From: Sphingomonas pituitosa NBRC 102491
GTDB taxonomy: Bacteria; Pseudomonadota; Alphaproteobacteria; Sphingomonadales; Sphingomonadaceae
DNA length: 64,000 bases
Direction: 5' to 3'
NCBI RefSeq assembly: GCF_001598435.1
Contig: NZ_BCYY01000001.1
Location: 310,001-374,000 of the forward strand
A program made the position numbers and the translations under genes. Shown piece after piece: positions 33,110 through 41,968 of the stretch. Each line of letters opens with the position of its first letter. Positions within the stretch are counted from its first letter, which is position 1. The notes under the pieces were generated by a model that saw nothing but the letters and a program-made list of their open reading frames with translations, had not been told where the DNA came from and searched no databases.

Positions 33110-35278
33110 ATGACCATGAAGGTGCGGCGCATGCCGCGCATGGCGCTGGCTGCGCTCGCCGCCACCGCCGCGACGCCTGCCCTGGCCCAGAGCACGGCAC
33201 CGGGCGGCGCGGGCGACGAGATTACCGTCACCGGCTGGCGCCTCCGCCAGCTCGACACGATCGTGCCGACCGGCAGCCGCCTCGATTTGTCGATCCGCGA
33301 AACCCCCGCGACGCTGGACCGGATCGGCGCCGACGAGATGCTGACGCGCGGCTTCCGCACGGTGGAGGAAGCGACGGACAGCCTGCCCGGCATCATCTCC
33401 GGCGGCTCGCCGGGCAACCCCACGCTGTTCTCGATGCGCGGCTTCACCGGCGAGCAGATCACCATCCTGCACAACGGCCTGTATCTGGGGCCCGCCAACA
33501 TGATCAACCGGCCGGGCAACAGCTTCAACCTTGCCGGCATCGACGTGCTGAAGGGCCCCGGCTCAGTGCTCTACGGCCAGGGCGCGGTGGGCGGCGCGGT
33601 CAACATCGTCAACAAGCGCCCGGATTTTCAGGGCAATAGCGGCCAGGCGCTGGCTTCCTATGGTGACTTCGATACGGTCAGCCTCGGCCTGGGCGGCAAC
33701 CGCGTGCTCAGCGATACGCTCGCCGCACGGGCCGATCTGAGCTATCACCGCTCGAGCGGCTATGTCGACGATACCGGGCCGCATTCGTTCAACGCGACCG
33801 GTGGGCTCCTGTACCGGCCGTCGAGTACCCTCTCGGTCGAGCTCAGCGTCGACTATCTCCGCGATCGGCTGTCGACCTATTACGGGACCCCGCTGCTCCC
33901 TGCCACCGCCACAGCGGATCCGATCGCCGGCATCCTCGCAAGCGCGAGCGGCGCGGCGGTCGATCGCCGCACCCGCTTCGTCAACTACAATGTGGCGGAC
34001 AGCCGGGCGAACAGCTGGCAGGTCTGGCCGCGGCTCGCCGTCACCTGGTCGCCCTCGGACGCGGTGACGCTCGCCAACACCGCCTATTATTTCCACGCCG
34101 ATCGCCAGTGGATCAACGCGGAGACCTTCGCCTACAATGCCGGCACCGGCCGGATCGATCGCGATCGGTTCTTCGTCTTTCACAAACAGGATCTGGTGGG
34201 CGACCAGGGCAGCGCGACCTTCCGGCACAGCCTGGCCGGGCTTTCGAACAAGCTGGTGATCGGCTTCGACTACAGCCATCTCGATTTCGTCCGCAGCCGC
34301 GGCTTCCCGGACGGCGACAGCGTCGATCTGCTGCGGCCGGCGCGCGGCAGCTTCGGCCCGCTCGATCGGCGGGTGAGCCCGACCCGCTGGGACCAGTTCG
34401 CGCTGTTCGCCGAGGATGCACTCGATCTGACGCCCAGGCTCAAGCTGGTCACCGGCCTGCGCGCCGAGCGACTGTACCTGACGCGCGAGAACTTCAACCT
34501 CGACGGCAGCTTCAACGCCGGCTCCAGCTTCCGCCGCGTCTACAAGCCGTTCAACTGGCGCACCGGCCTCGTCTATGACGTGACGCCGGCGGTGACCGCC
34601 TATGCCTCGGTCAGCACCGGTCAGGACCCGGTCGGCTCGAACATCTTCCTGGTCAATGCGGGGCAGAATTTCGCGCTGTCGAACGCGCGCCAGCTCGAAG
34701 CAGGCGTGAAGGCGGCGCTGCTGAACGGACGCGCGTCGCTGACGGCGGCGGTCTATGACATCGAACGGCGCAATATCCTGACCCAGGTGGCGATCGATAC
34801 GGTGAGCAATATCGGCCGGCAGCGCTCGCGCGGGATCGAGATTTCGGGCGAGGCGCGGCTGACGCGGCACTGGGCGGTCACCGCCAGCGGCACCTATGTC
34901 GATGCCCGCTACGGCGACTTCGTAGACCCGAACTACGGCGTCGCCGCATCGGGCAACCGGCCGCCGAACGTGCCCGACTGGACGGCCAATGTGTGGACCA
35001 GCGTCCAGAAGATCGCCGGGCTGCCGCTGGAAGCGGGCGGCGGGGTGAAATATGTCGGCCGGCGCTTCGGCAACACCGCCAACACGCTGGTGCTGCGCCC
35101 CTATGCGACGGGCATCGTCTATGCCAGCTGGGCGCTCACCCCACGCCTGTCGCTGACCGGGCGGATCAACAATGTGTGGAACAAGACGTTCGTGCAATGG
35201 GCCGACATCTACTACCCGGCACAGGTGATGCTGGGCGAGCCACGCCGCGCGGAGGTGAGCCTGCTTGCCCGCTTCTGA
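33110..35278 (+). CDS. TonB-dependent receptor of the metal operon
   Basis: A 722-residue outer-membrane receptor. The signal peptide MTMKVRRMPRMALAALAATAA ends at PALAQ, followed by a TonB box-like GDEITVTG. The plug domain (residues ~50-160, with GFRTVEEATDSLPGI and VLKGPGSVLYGQGAVGGAVNIV in parts) and a 22-strand barrel ending in the aromatic residue of ARF follow. The ATG at 33110 has AAGGGGG upstream; the longer open frame lies inside the permease gene. The sequence is closest in style to siderophore receptors, but the operon suggests zinc or cobalt chelates. No His-rich loop is visible. Confidence 0.92.
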   Translation: MTMKVRRMPRMALAALAATAATPALAQSTAPGGAGDEITVTGWRLRQLDTIVPTGSRLDLSIRETPATLDRIGADEMLTRGFRTVEEATDSLPGIISGGSPGNPTLFSMRGFTGEQITILHNGLYLGPANMINRPGNSFNLAGIDVLKGPGSVLYGQGAVGGAVNIVNKRPDFQGNSGQALASYGDFDTVSLGLGGNRVLSDTLAARADLSYHRSSGYVDDTGPHSFNATGGLLYRPSSTLSVELSVDYLRDRLSTYYGTPLLPATATADPIAGILASASGAAVDRRTRFVNYNVADSRANSWQVWPRLAVTWSPSDAVTLANTAYYFHADRQWINAETFAYNAGTGRIDRDRFFVFHKQDLVGDQGSATFRHSLAGLSNKLVIGFDYSHLDFVRSRGFPDGDSVDLLRPARGSFGPLDRRVSPTRWDQFALFAEDALDLTPRLKLVTGLRAERLYLTRENFNLDGSFNAGSSFRRVYKPFNWRTGLVYDVTPAVTAYASVSTGQDPVGSNIFLVNAGQNFALSNARQLEAGVKAALLNGRASLTAAVYDIERRNILTQVAIDTVSNIGRQRSRGIEISGEARLTRHWAVTASGTYVDARYGDFVDPNYGVAASGNRPPNVPDWTANVWTSVQKIAGLPLEAGGGVKYVGRRFGNTANTLVLRPYATGIVYASWALTPRLSLTGRINNVWNKTFVQWADIYYPAQVMLGEPRRAEVSLLARF

Positions 35279-36794
35279 GACGCGCCTTTCGCAGCGCCTG
35301 CTGGCGATGCTGGTCTGGTTCCACCGCTGGATCGGCATCGCCACCTGCCTGATCTTCGCCGCATGGTTCGCCAGCGGCGCGGTGATGCTGTTCCAGCCCT
35401 TCCCGTCCTTGCCCCACGCCGCGCAGATGGCGCTGCAGGCGCCGATCACGGCGCCGGCGGATTTGATGGCGCCCGCGCGGGCGGCAGCCACGGTGTCTGG
35501 CGCAGAGACGCTGCGTCTGGTCCAGCGCGCCGGACGCCCGGCCTATGTGGTGGAAGGCGGCGGTGCGGTGCAGGCCATCGATGCCAGGACGGGCGCACTG
35601 CTCCCACCGCTGTCGCGCGCGCAGGCGCTCGCCGAGGCGCGCCGCCTGTTCGGCCCAACCGCAAGCACAACCGCGCCGTTCGAGCATGACCAATGGGTGG
35701 TCCACAACAGGTTCGATCCGGCGCGGCCCTTCTACCGCCTCGATGCCAACGACGCGCAGGGTACGCAGCTCTACCTGTCGGCGCGCTCGGGTGAACTGCT
35801 CCAGCGCACCAGCCGCAGCACACGGGCTTGGAACTGGCCGGGGGCCGTGCTCCACTGGGTGTATGTGACGCCGCTACGCAAGGACTGGCGCGCCTGGGAT
35901 GCCAGCGTCTGGTGGCTCTCGCTGGTCTGCATGCTCGTCGCCATCGCGGGCATGGTCCTCGGGATCGTCCGCATGGTCGCGGCACGGCGCCTCCATCCGC
36001 CGCGCATCAGCTTCTTCCGCCGCCGCTGGCTACGCTGGCACCACCTGCTCGGGCTCGGCGCGGGCGTGTTCGTGCTGGGCTGGATCTTCAGCGGCTGGCT
36101 GTCGATGGACCATGGCCGCCTGTTCTCGCGCGGCACGCCCACCGGCGCGCAGGCGCAGGCCTATGCCGGCTGCTCGCTGGCACAGCTGCTCCGGCAGGTG
36201 GACGCCACGCGACTGGTCGCCCGGCCGGTGCCCGAGATCAGTGTGACCCCGCTTGCCTGCCGCCCGGTACTGACGCGCTCCGCCGCCGACGGCAGCGTCG
36301 AACGCGTCGACGGCGCAGGACGCCGGATCGACGACGCGACGATGCGTACGCTGGTGCTGCGTGCCGTTGCTGCCGGCTGGCCGCAAGCATCGGCGGCGGG
36401 GGTCCAGCCGGTCGATCCCGATGCGACCTATGCGCTGGCCGAAGGCTGGCCCCGCTCGGCCTGGCGGATCGCGTTGGCCGCACCCGCTGCACCGGACCTC
36501 TATGTCGATGGCAACAGCGGCCGCCTGCTGACGGTGATGGACTCGAGCCGCGCGGCCTATGCCTGGGTCTATTACGCGCTGCATACCGGCAACGTGCCCG
36601 GCCTGAGCACGCGACCCACGCTGCGCCGCCTCCTCCTGCTGCTCCCGCTGGCCGCAGGATTCCTGTTCAGCGTCACCGGCGTGGTGCTCGGCTGGCGACG
36701 CCTGCGCGCTACCGCGTTTCGATCGTCAGATGGGCGAGTTCGTGGACGGGCGCCAAGCGCTGCCGGACCAGTTCCGGGTTCGAAACGCCGGTGA
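35265..36794 (+). CDS. PepSY-domain membrane protein, partner of the TonB receptor
   Basis: A 509-residue inner-membrane protein of the PepSY_TM family. The first helix (LLAMLVWFHRWIGIATCLIFAAWFASG) contains the conserved WFHRWIG; further helices lie near residues 205-235, 250-280 and 435-460, with PepSY domains between them. His residues in the helices could hold haem, and such proteins are thought to reduce metal chelates delivered by TonB receptors. It starts with TTG overlapping the receptor's stop. Its last 86 bases overlap the convergent dmeF gene; the tail after residue ~480 is low-complexity and probably dispensable. Confidence 0.85.
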   Translation: MPASETRLSQRLLAMLVWFHRWIGIATCLIFAAWFASGAVMLFQPFPSLPHAAQMALQAPITAPADLMAPARAAATVSGAETLRLVQRAGRPAYVVEGGGAVQAIDARTGALLPPLSRAQALAEARRLFGPTASTTAPFEHDQWVVHNRFDPARPFYRLDANDAQGTQLYLSARSGELLQRTSRSTRAWNWPGAVLHWVYVTPLRKDWRAWDASVWWLSLVCMLVAIAGMVLGIVRMVAARRLHPPRISFFRRRWLRWHHLLGLGAGVFVLGWIFSGWLSMDHGRLFSRGTPTGAQAQAYAGCSLAQLLRQVDATRLVARPVPEISVTPLACRPVLTRSAADGSVERVDGAGRRIDDATMRTLVLRAVAAGWPQASAAGVQPVDPDATYALAEGWPRSAWRIALAAPAAPDLYVDGNSGRLLTVMDSSRAAYAWVYYALHTGNVPGLSTRPTLRRLLLLLPLAAGFLFSVTGVVLGWRRLRATAFRSSDGRVRGRAPSAAGPVPGSKRR

Positions 36795-37641
36795 CGCTGA
36801 CGATCGCCGCGCGCGCGGCGGGGCCGACGCGCCAGACGTGAAGATCGGTGATCCGGACATCGCCCGGCGCTTCGACCAGCGCGCGTACTTCTTCCGCGAC
36901 ATGGTCATCGGTCGCGTCGAGCAGCATGGCGGCAGTGTCACGCAACAGGCTCCACGACCAGCGCGCAATGACCACGGCACCCACCAGCCCCATCGCCGCA
37001 TCCATCCACAGCCAGCCGAGATAGCGCCCCGCCAGCAACGCCGCGATGGCGAGGATGGAGGTCAGGGCGTCGGCCAGCACATGCACATAGGCCGCCCGCA
37101 GGTTGTTGTCGTGCTGATGCCCGTGGTGATCATGGCCATGGGCGTGCCCGTGATCATGGCCGGGATGGTGGTGCTGGTGATGCCCGCCGCTCAAAAGCAG
37201 CGCACTGACAAGGTTCACCAGCAGGCCCAGTACCGCGATCCAGGTCGCCGTGCCGAAATCGACACGCGTCGGCTGGAACAGCCGCCATGCCGACTCGCCG
37301 GCGATCCCGGCAGCGACGAGCCCAAGCACAAGTGCGGACGCGAAGCCGGCGAGATCGCCGACCTTGCCGGTGCCGAAGCTGAACCGCCCGCTCGCGGCAT
37401 GGCGCCGGGCAAAGGCATAGGCCCCCGCCGCCACCGACAGCGCGCCCGCATGCGTCGCCATGTGGAAGCCGTCCGCGAGCAGCGCCATCGAACCGGTGGC
37501 ATAGCCTGCGGCGATCTCCCCCACCATCATGCCGGCGGTGAGCAGCACGACCCACTGCGTACGCCGCGCGTTCGCATCATGCGCGGCACCGAGGAAATCG
37601 TGGCTATGGGTCAGCGCGGCAGCGTTAGAATCCGTCATCAT
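36709..37641 (-). CDS. dmeF: DmeF-type cation diffusion facilitator (Co/Ni exporter)
   Basis: A 310-residue CDF transporter. The N-terminal THSHDFLGAAHDANARRT is typical of DmeF. Six membrane helices carry the CDF metal sites, including LADGFHMATHAGAL (HxxxD-type) and HVLADALTSI in TM5. Between helices 4 and 5 is a long His-rich loop (SGGHHQHHHPGHDHGH...) that binds metal before transport. The C-terminal cytoplasmic domain follows. It is downstream, by 9 bases, of an RcnR-like repressor gene. In Rhizobium and Agrobacterium the dmeRF pair gives cobalt and nickel resistance. The 3' end overlaps the PepSY gene on the other strand. Confidence 0.92.
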   Translation of the reverse strand: MMTDSNAAALTHSHDFLGAAHDANARRTQWVVLLTAGMMVGEIAAGYATGSMALLADGFHMATHAGALSVAAGAYAFARRHAASGRFSFGTGKVGDLAGFASALVLGLVAAGIAGESAWRLFQPTRVDFGTATWIAVLGLLVNLVSALLLSGGHHQHHHPGHDHGHAHGHDHHGHQHDNNLRAAYVHVLADALTSILAIAALLAGRYLGWLWMDAAMGLVGAVVIARWSWSLLRDTAAMLLDATDDHVAEEVRALVEAPGDVRITDLHVWRVGPAARAAIVSVTGVSNPELVRQRLAPVHELAHLTIETR

Positions 37642-37650
37642 GGCAGCGTC

Positions 37651-37926
37651 CTATTTGGAGTAGCGGCGGATCACCGCCAGCAGGTCGGCGGCGCCTTGCG
37701 CACGCGCTTCGTCGGTCAGCCCCGCCCCCGCGACATGCGCTTCGAGATGCTCGGCGATGATCTCGTCGACCAGCCCGTTCACCGCGCCCCGCACGGCCGC
37801 CACCAGGTGAAGCACCTTCGCACAGGGCGCGCCGGCGACCAATTCGCGTTCCACGGCAGCGACCTGTCCCGCGATGCGGCGCACGCGCGCAATCAGCTCC
37901 GGATTGGCATCGGTCAAATGACTCAT
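37651..37926 (-). CDS. dmeR: RcnR/FrmR-family Ni/Co-responsive repressor (DmeR-like)
   Basis: A 91-residue all-helical repressor starting MSHLTDANPELIARVRRIAGQ. The four metal ligands known for nickel/cobalt RcnR all appear at the same numbering: His3, Cys35, His60 and His64. This both fixes the start at 37926 and separates it from CsoR (copper) and FrmR (formaldehyde). The ligand set and the following dmeF identify it as the local cobalt/nickel sensor. A G/C-tract operator lies just upstream of its start codon. Confidence 0.92.
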   Translation of the reverse strand: MSHLTDANPELIARVRRIAGQVAAVERELVAGAPCAKVLHLVAAVRGAVNGLVDEIIAEHLEAHVAGAGLTDEARAQGAADLLAVIRRYSK

Positions 37927-37930
37927 AGGG

Positions 37931-37949
37931 ATACCCCCTACCCCTATAT
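37931..37949. promoter_or_regulatory. G-tract operator for the RcnR/DmeR repressor
   Basis: ATACCCCCTACCCCTATAT, four bases upstream of the dmeR start codon. RcnR and DmeR operators are built of a run of 5-6 G/C flanked by AT-rich ends, here in two adjacent tracts. Binding here would close the dmeRF promoter in the absence of cobalt or nickel. Confidence 0.6.
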
Positions 37950-38024
37950 GCGCGTGATCCGCAAGAGGCCAAACGCCGCCTGTCGGGCCGCACCAAATCG
38001 GTGGACGGTACGACACATCTTCCT

Positions 38025-39998
38025 ATGCTTGCCCTTCGAGACAAACGGAGCCCTCCGCTGAAACATCCGGCCTATCCTCTTGCCGGGGCGCTTGCCCTCG
38101 CTGCCCTGCCCGCCGCCGCACAGACGCGCTACGATCCCGCCGTCGCCTTCGCGCCGCTTGCGCTGCCCAGCGCCGCCACCACGATCCGCAGCGCGAACGG
38201 CATGCCCGGTCCGGCCTATTGGCAGAACCGGTCGGACTACCAGATCCACGCGACGCTCGATCCGGCCGCCAAGCAGATCCGCGGGACGGCGACGATTACC
38301 TACACCAACAACAGCCCCGACCGGCTCGACTATCTGTGGCTCCAGCTCGACCAGAATCTCTACCGACCAGGGTCGCGCGGTGCGGTGGCGAGCGGGCGCG
38401 TGCCCGGCGGCACCACCGACGGCATGGTGATCGAGGCGGTCGAGCTGCTGTCCGCCGGCAAGACGATCGCCGTCACGCCCGTGATCTCGGACACGCGCAT
38501 GCAGGTGCCGTTGCCCGCGGCATTGCCCTTGCACGGCAAGCTCACACTGCGCATCCGCTACCATTTCACCATTCCGGGCGAATGGGGTGGCCGCATGGCC
38601 TGGGGCAAGGCGCGGGACGGCGAGGTCTACAACATCGCGCAATGGTATCCCCGCATGGCGGTCTATGACGATCTGCGCGGCTGGGACCCGCTCCCCTATC
38701 TCGCCCAGGAATTCTACCTCGACTATGGCGACTTCGACTATTGGGTGACGCTGCCCGCAAACATGATCGTCGCCGGATCGGGCGAATTGCAGAACCCGCA
38801 GGACGTGCTCACCGCCACCCAGCGGGCGCGGCTCGCCAAGGCGCGGACCAGCGACGCGACCGTCGAGGTGATCGCGCCCGGCGAGATCGGCACCCCAGCC
38901 TCCCGCCCCCGGCAGGACGGCACGCTCACCTGGCATTTCCGCATGGAGAACAGCCGCGACGTCGCCTTTGCGGCCTCGTCCGCCTTCGCCTGGGATGCCG
39001 CGCGGATGAACTTGCCGGGCGGCCGAACCGGCCTGGCCATGTCGGTCTATCCGGCGGAGAGCCAGGGGCCCGACAAATGGGGCCGCTCGACCGAATATCT
39101 CAAGCACGCGGTCGAGGAATTCTCGCGCCGCTGGTATCCCTATCCCTGGCCGAACGCGGTCAACGTCGCCGGCATCGCGACCGGCATGGAATATCCCGGC
39201 ATCGTGTTCGACGGGATCGAGGATACCGGCAAGGAGCTCTTCTGGATCACCGCACACGAGATCGGCCATAGCTGGTTCCCGATGATCGTCGGCTTCGACG
39301 AGCGGCGGGATGCCTGGATGGACGAAGGCTTCAACACCTTCATCGATGTCTACGAATCCGATGCCTTCAACCACGGCGAATATGGGCCAAAGCGCGACAG
39401 CGAATATGCCGAAGGCGGCCGCAATCCGGTGGACGAGATCCTGCCGGTGCTCGCCGACCCGAACGCGCCGCCGATCCTTTCGCGCGCGGACACGGTGACC
39501 GAGAAATACCGGCACGCGGTGACCTATTTCAAATCGGCGCTGGGCCTCACCCTGCTGCGCGAGCAGATCCTGGGGCCCGATCGGTTCGATCCCGCCTTCC
39601 GCCGCTTCATCGCCGCCTGGGCCTTCAAGCATCCCAAGCCCGCCGACTTCTTCCGCGCGATGGAGGATGCCAGCGGCGAGGACCTCAGCTGGTGGTGGCG
39701 CGGCTGGTATGTTCACAACTGGACGCTCGACCAGGCAGTCACCCGGATCAGCCCGGCACGCGATGGCGCAGGCTCGCTGGTGACAGTCGAGAACCGCGAC
39801 CCGATGGTGATGCCGGCCACGCTGCGTGTCACCTTCGCCGACGGTTCGAAGCGCGACATCGCCTTGCCGGCCGAGACGTGGATCCGAACGGCCAGCACCG
39901 ACGTCTACGTTCCCGGCCCGCAACGCGTGGTGCGGGCGGAAATCGATCCCGACCACAAGCTGCCCGACCGCGACCGGAGCAACAACGCGGCGCGGTAG
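38025..39998 (+). CDS. exported M1-family zinc metallopeptidase
   Basis: A protein of about 657 residues. The signal peptide ends with LALAALPAAAQ. The M1 catalytic motif HEIGH is at 411-415, and the third zinc ligand Glu434 lies 19 residues on, in WMDEGFN. Upstream, ATGMEYPGIVF corresponds to the GxMEN exopeptidase loop, here MEYPG, suggesting altered substrate preference. Start is uncertain: GTG at 38001, ATG at 38025, or a CTG near 38060 after ACGGAG all keep the signal peptide. As a zinc enzyme among metal-handling genes it may be a coincidence or a zinc client. It runs towards the COG0523 copy 2 gene. Confidence 0.9.
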   Translation: MLALRDKRSPPLKHPAYPLAGALALAALPAAAQTRYDPAVAFAPLALPSAATTIRSANGMPGPAYWQNRSDYQIHATLDPAAKQIRGTATITYTNNSPDRLDYLWLQLDQNLYRPGSRGAVASGRVPGGTTDGMVIEAVELLSAGKTIAVTPVISDTRMQVPLPAALPLHGKLTLRIRYHFTIPGEWGGRMAWGKARDGEVYNIAQWYPRMAVYDDLRGWDPLPYLAQEFYLDYGDFDYWVTLPANMIVAGSGELQNPQDVLTATQRARLAKARTSDATVEVIAPGEIGTPASRPRQDGTLTWHFRMENSRDVAFAASSAFAWDAARMNLPGGRTGLAMSVYPAESQGPDKWGRSTEYLKHAVEEFSRRWYPYPWPNAVNVAGIATGMEYPGIVFDGIEDTGKELFWITAHEIGHSWFPMIVGFDERRDAWMDEGFNTFIDVYESDAFNHGEYGPKRDSEYAEGGRNPVDEILPVLADPNAPPILSRADTVTEKYRHAVTYFKSALGLTLLREQILGPDRFDPAFRRFIAAWAFKHPKPADFFRAMEDASGEDLSWWWRGWYVHNWTLDQAVTRISPARDGAGSLVTVENRDPMVMPATLRVTFADGSKRDIALPAETWIRTASTDVYVPGPQRVVRAEIDPDHKLPDRDRSNNAAR

Positions 39999-40022
39999 CG
40001 GAGCGCCACGGGGCGGCCGCCG

Positions 40023-41177
40023 TCAGGCCCGGCCGCCCCCCATCATGCCGCCTGCGATCCCCGGCGTCGGGATCTGCTCCACCAGTCCCTGCAGCCCGAA
40101 GCGCTCGAGCCCGATCGTCATCAGCGACAAGGTCCCGCGCAGCTGATCGGCGGTGATGTCGCGGGTGATGAACACCAGCCGCGTCCGCCGATCGTCGGAG
40201 GGCCAGCCGTCCAGCTCCACCGGCGGGTGGAACAGGTGCTGCACCCCGTGCACCACCACCGGCCTGGGATGATCGCGCAGGTGCACGATCCCCTTCACGC
40301 GGAGGATGTCCGCGCCCTTCAGGCTGGTGAGGATGTCGATCCAGCGCTCGAACGCCTCGGCACGCAGCGGCGCGTCGAAGGTCAGGCAGGTCGCGCGGAT
40401 ACGATCGTCATGACGATTGACGTCGTGCGCGTGATGGTGGCCATGCGCCTCGTGATGCGCATGGTCATGCCCGTGCGCGGTGTCATAGGCCTCGGCCTGC
40501 AGCCAGCGCCGTACGTCGTTGCTCTTGGTCGCCGGATTGTACAGGCCGGCATCGAACAGCCGGTCGGGCTCGACCACGCCCTGGAGCACCGGCACGATCG
40601 GCGCCGCCGGGTTGATCGCGCGCAGCCGCGCCTCGACCGCGCGGCGCGCGTCGCTGGACAGGAGATCGATCTTGGTGAGTACCAGGCGATCGGCAACCGC
40701 CGCCTGGCGCACCGCCTCTTCCTGCGTGTCTAGCGTCGCCATGCCGTTGAACGCATCCACCGTGGTGATCACGCCGTCGAGGCGATAGAGCGTCCGCAGC
40801 TCCGGATCGGTCATCAGCGTGTGCAGGATCGGCGCGGGATCGGCGAGGCCCGTCGTCTCGATGACGACGCGGTCGAACCAGCAGCGGCCTTCGCGGGCGA
40901 ACCGCCAGGGCGCGTCGCGCAGGGTGGCGCGGAGGTCGCCGCGGATGGTGCAGCACAGACAGCCGCCCATCATCTCGACCACCATGTCCTCGTTCGATCG
41001 TGCGATCAGGTCATGGTCGAGGCCGATCGCACCGAACTCGTTGATGATCACCAGCGCCCGGCGCAGTTCCGGCATCCGCACCAGGTGGTTGAGCAGCGTC
41101 GTCTTGCCGCTGCCGAGAAACCCGGTGAGCACGCTGACCGGGATCAGCGCCTCTTCGCCCGCCATTACGCCGCTCAT
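40023..41177 (-). CDS. COG0523 metallochaperone GTPase, copy 2 (His-rich)
   Basis: A 384-residue G3E GTPase. Walker A GFLGSGKT is at 19-26, CxCC at 73-76 (GCLCC) and the ETTGLADP Walker B region follows. It differs from copy 1 by a long His-rich insert near residues 235-260 (AHGHDHAHHEAHGHHHAHD), which would store or capture metal, and by a longer C-terminus. Its start overlaps the DUF1826 stop (ATGA), so the two are coupled. The shared operator with the first operon makes both GTPases part of one regulon. Confidence 0.93.
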   Translation of the reverse strand: MSGVMAGEEALIPVSVLTGFLGSGKTTLLNHLVRMPELRRALVIINEFGAIGLDHDLIARSNEDMVVEMMGGCLCCTIRGDLRATLRDAPWRFAREGRCWFDRVVIETTGLADPAPILHTLMTDPELRTLYRLDGVITTVDAFNGMATLDTQEEAVRQAAVADRLVLTKIDLLSSDARRAVEARLRAINPAAPIVPVLQGVVEPDRLFDAGLYNPATKSNDVRRWLQAEAYDTAHGHDHAHHEAHGHHHAHDVNRHDDRIRATCLTFDAPLRAEAFERWIDILTSLKGADILRVKGIVHLRDHPRPVVVHGVQHLFHPPVELDGWPSDDRRTRLVFITRDITADQLRGTLSLMTIGLERFGLQGLVEQIPTPGIAGGMMGGGRA

Positions 41178-41797
41178 TCCGGCAGCCTCGGCGCGGGAGC
41201 CGGATCGATCGCGAGCAGCAGGCGCGTCTCGCCCGTGTCGCCGATCGGCGGCGAGCGATGGAGGATCGCCGGGACCTCTGTCGCAAGCCGGCCCTTGAAG
41301 ATGGCGACGTCGCCGGTGCGCATCTGGCGGATCGGCGTGTCGCAGTCGGCGTCACCATGGATCCACTGCGTGCCCGATCCCACCAGCGTGGTCAGCAGCC
41401 GCGCCGTCACATGATCTGCATGGAATTTGCGGCAGCCGTCCGTCTCGATCACTTCGAGCCGGATGTTGAGGGAATCGACCTTCAGGATCGCGGCGAAGCG
41501 GCGGGCATGGCCGACGATTTCCTCGGCCAGCGCGTCACCGCGGGCGCCCGCCGGGTAGCCCGCCTCCGCGAGCCCCTCGCCCACGTCCGCGTCCAGCGCG
41601 TCCAGCGTCGTCGCAAAGTCGAGATCGTCGATCTTCGTCCAGTCGAGCTGCGGCAGCCAGGCGAGCGCAAGGGGAAGCGGGCGGTTCCACACCGCCAGGT
41701 GCACCTCCGGTCGCGCCACGGCATCGAGCACGGTGGGATCGCCGCGCTCGACCGCAACAGCGGGCGCCGCAAAGCGCTTCTCCGCCGAAGCGCTCAT
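41174..41797 (-). CDS. DUF1826 protein (Zur-regulon type)
   Basis: A 207-residue protein starting MSASAEKRFAAPAV. The DUF1826 pattern is visible as KFHADHVTARLLTTLVGSGTQWI and VAIFKGRL, with conserved His and Asp that could bind a metal, resembling a cupin/dioxygenase-like core. DUF1826 genes are commonly found next to COG0523 genes under Zur control. The open frame extends upstream to 41980, but that stretch reads through the operator and lacks family similarity, so I start at 41797. It is the first gene of the two-gene operon with copy 2 of the GTPase. Confidence 0.85.
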   Translation of the reverse strand: MSASAEKRFAAPAVAVERGDPTVLDAVARPEVHLAVWNRPLPLALAWLPQLDWTKIDDLDFATTLDALDADVGEGLAEAGYPAGARGDALAEEIVGHARRFAAILKVDSLNIRLEVIETDGCRKFHADHVTARLLTTLVGSGTQWIHGDADCDTPIRQMRTGDVAIFKGRLATEVPAILHRSPPIGDTGETRLLLAIDPAPAPRLPE

Positions 41798-41951
41798 GCC
41801 GCCGGCTCCCCTTCCGGCACGAAATCGGGAAGCGCGTGGTGACGCACGGCCTTCTCGCTTCGTACCGGGAAAGCCCGGCTTAGCCCTGGAGACTTCAGCG
41901 CGCGGCCGTAACCGGCAGAGTTGATGGACACCAACCAACGTTCCTCGCAAA

Positions 41952-41968
41952 ATGATATGATGTATCAT
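41952..41968. promoter_or_regulatory. 17-bp palindromic operator, probable Zur box, site 2
   Basis: ATGATA-TGATG-TATCAT, the exact reverse complement of the site at 30057-30073. It is 154 bases upstream of the DUF1826 start on the minus strand. Identity over all 17 bases, including the asymmetric centre, 12 kb away from the first copy cannot reasonably be chance and ties the two COG0523 operons to one regulator. Confidence 0.72.
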
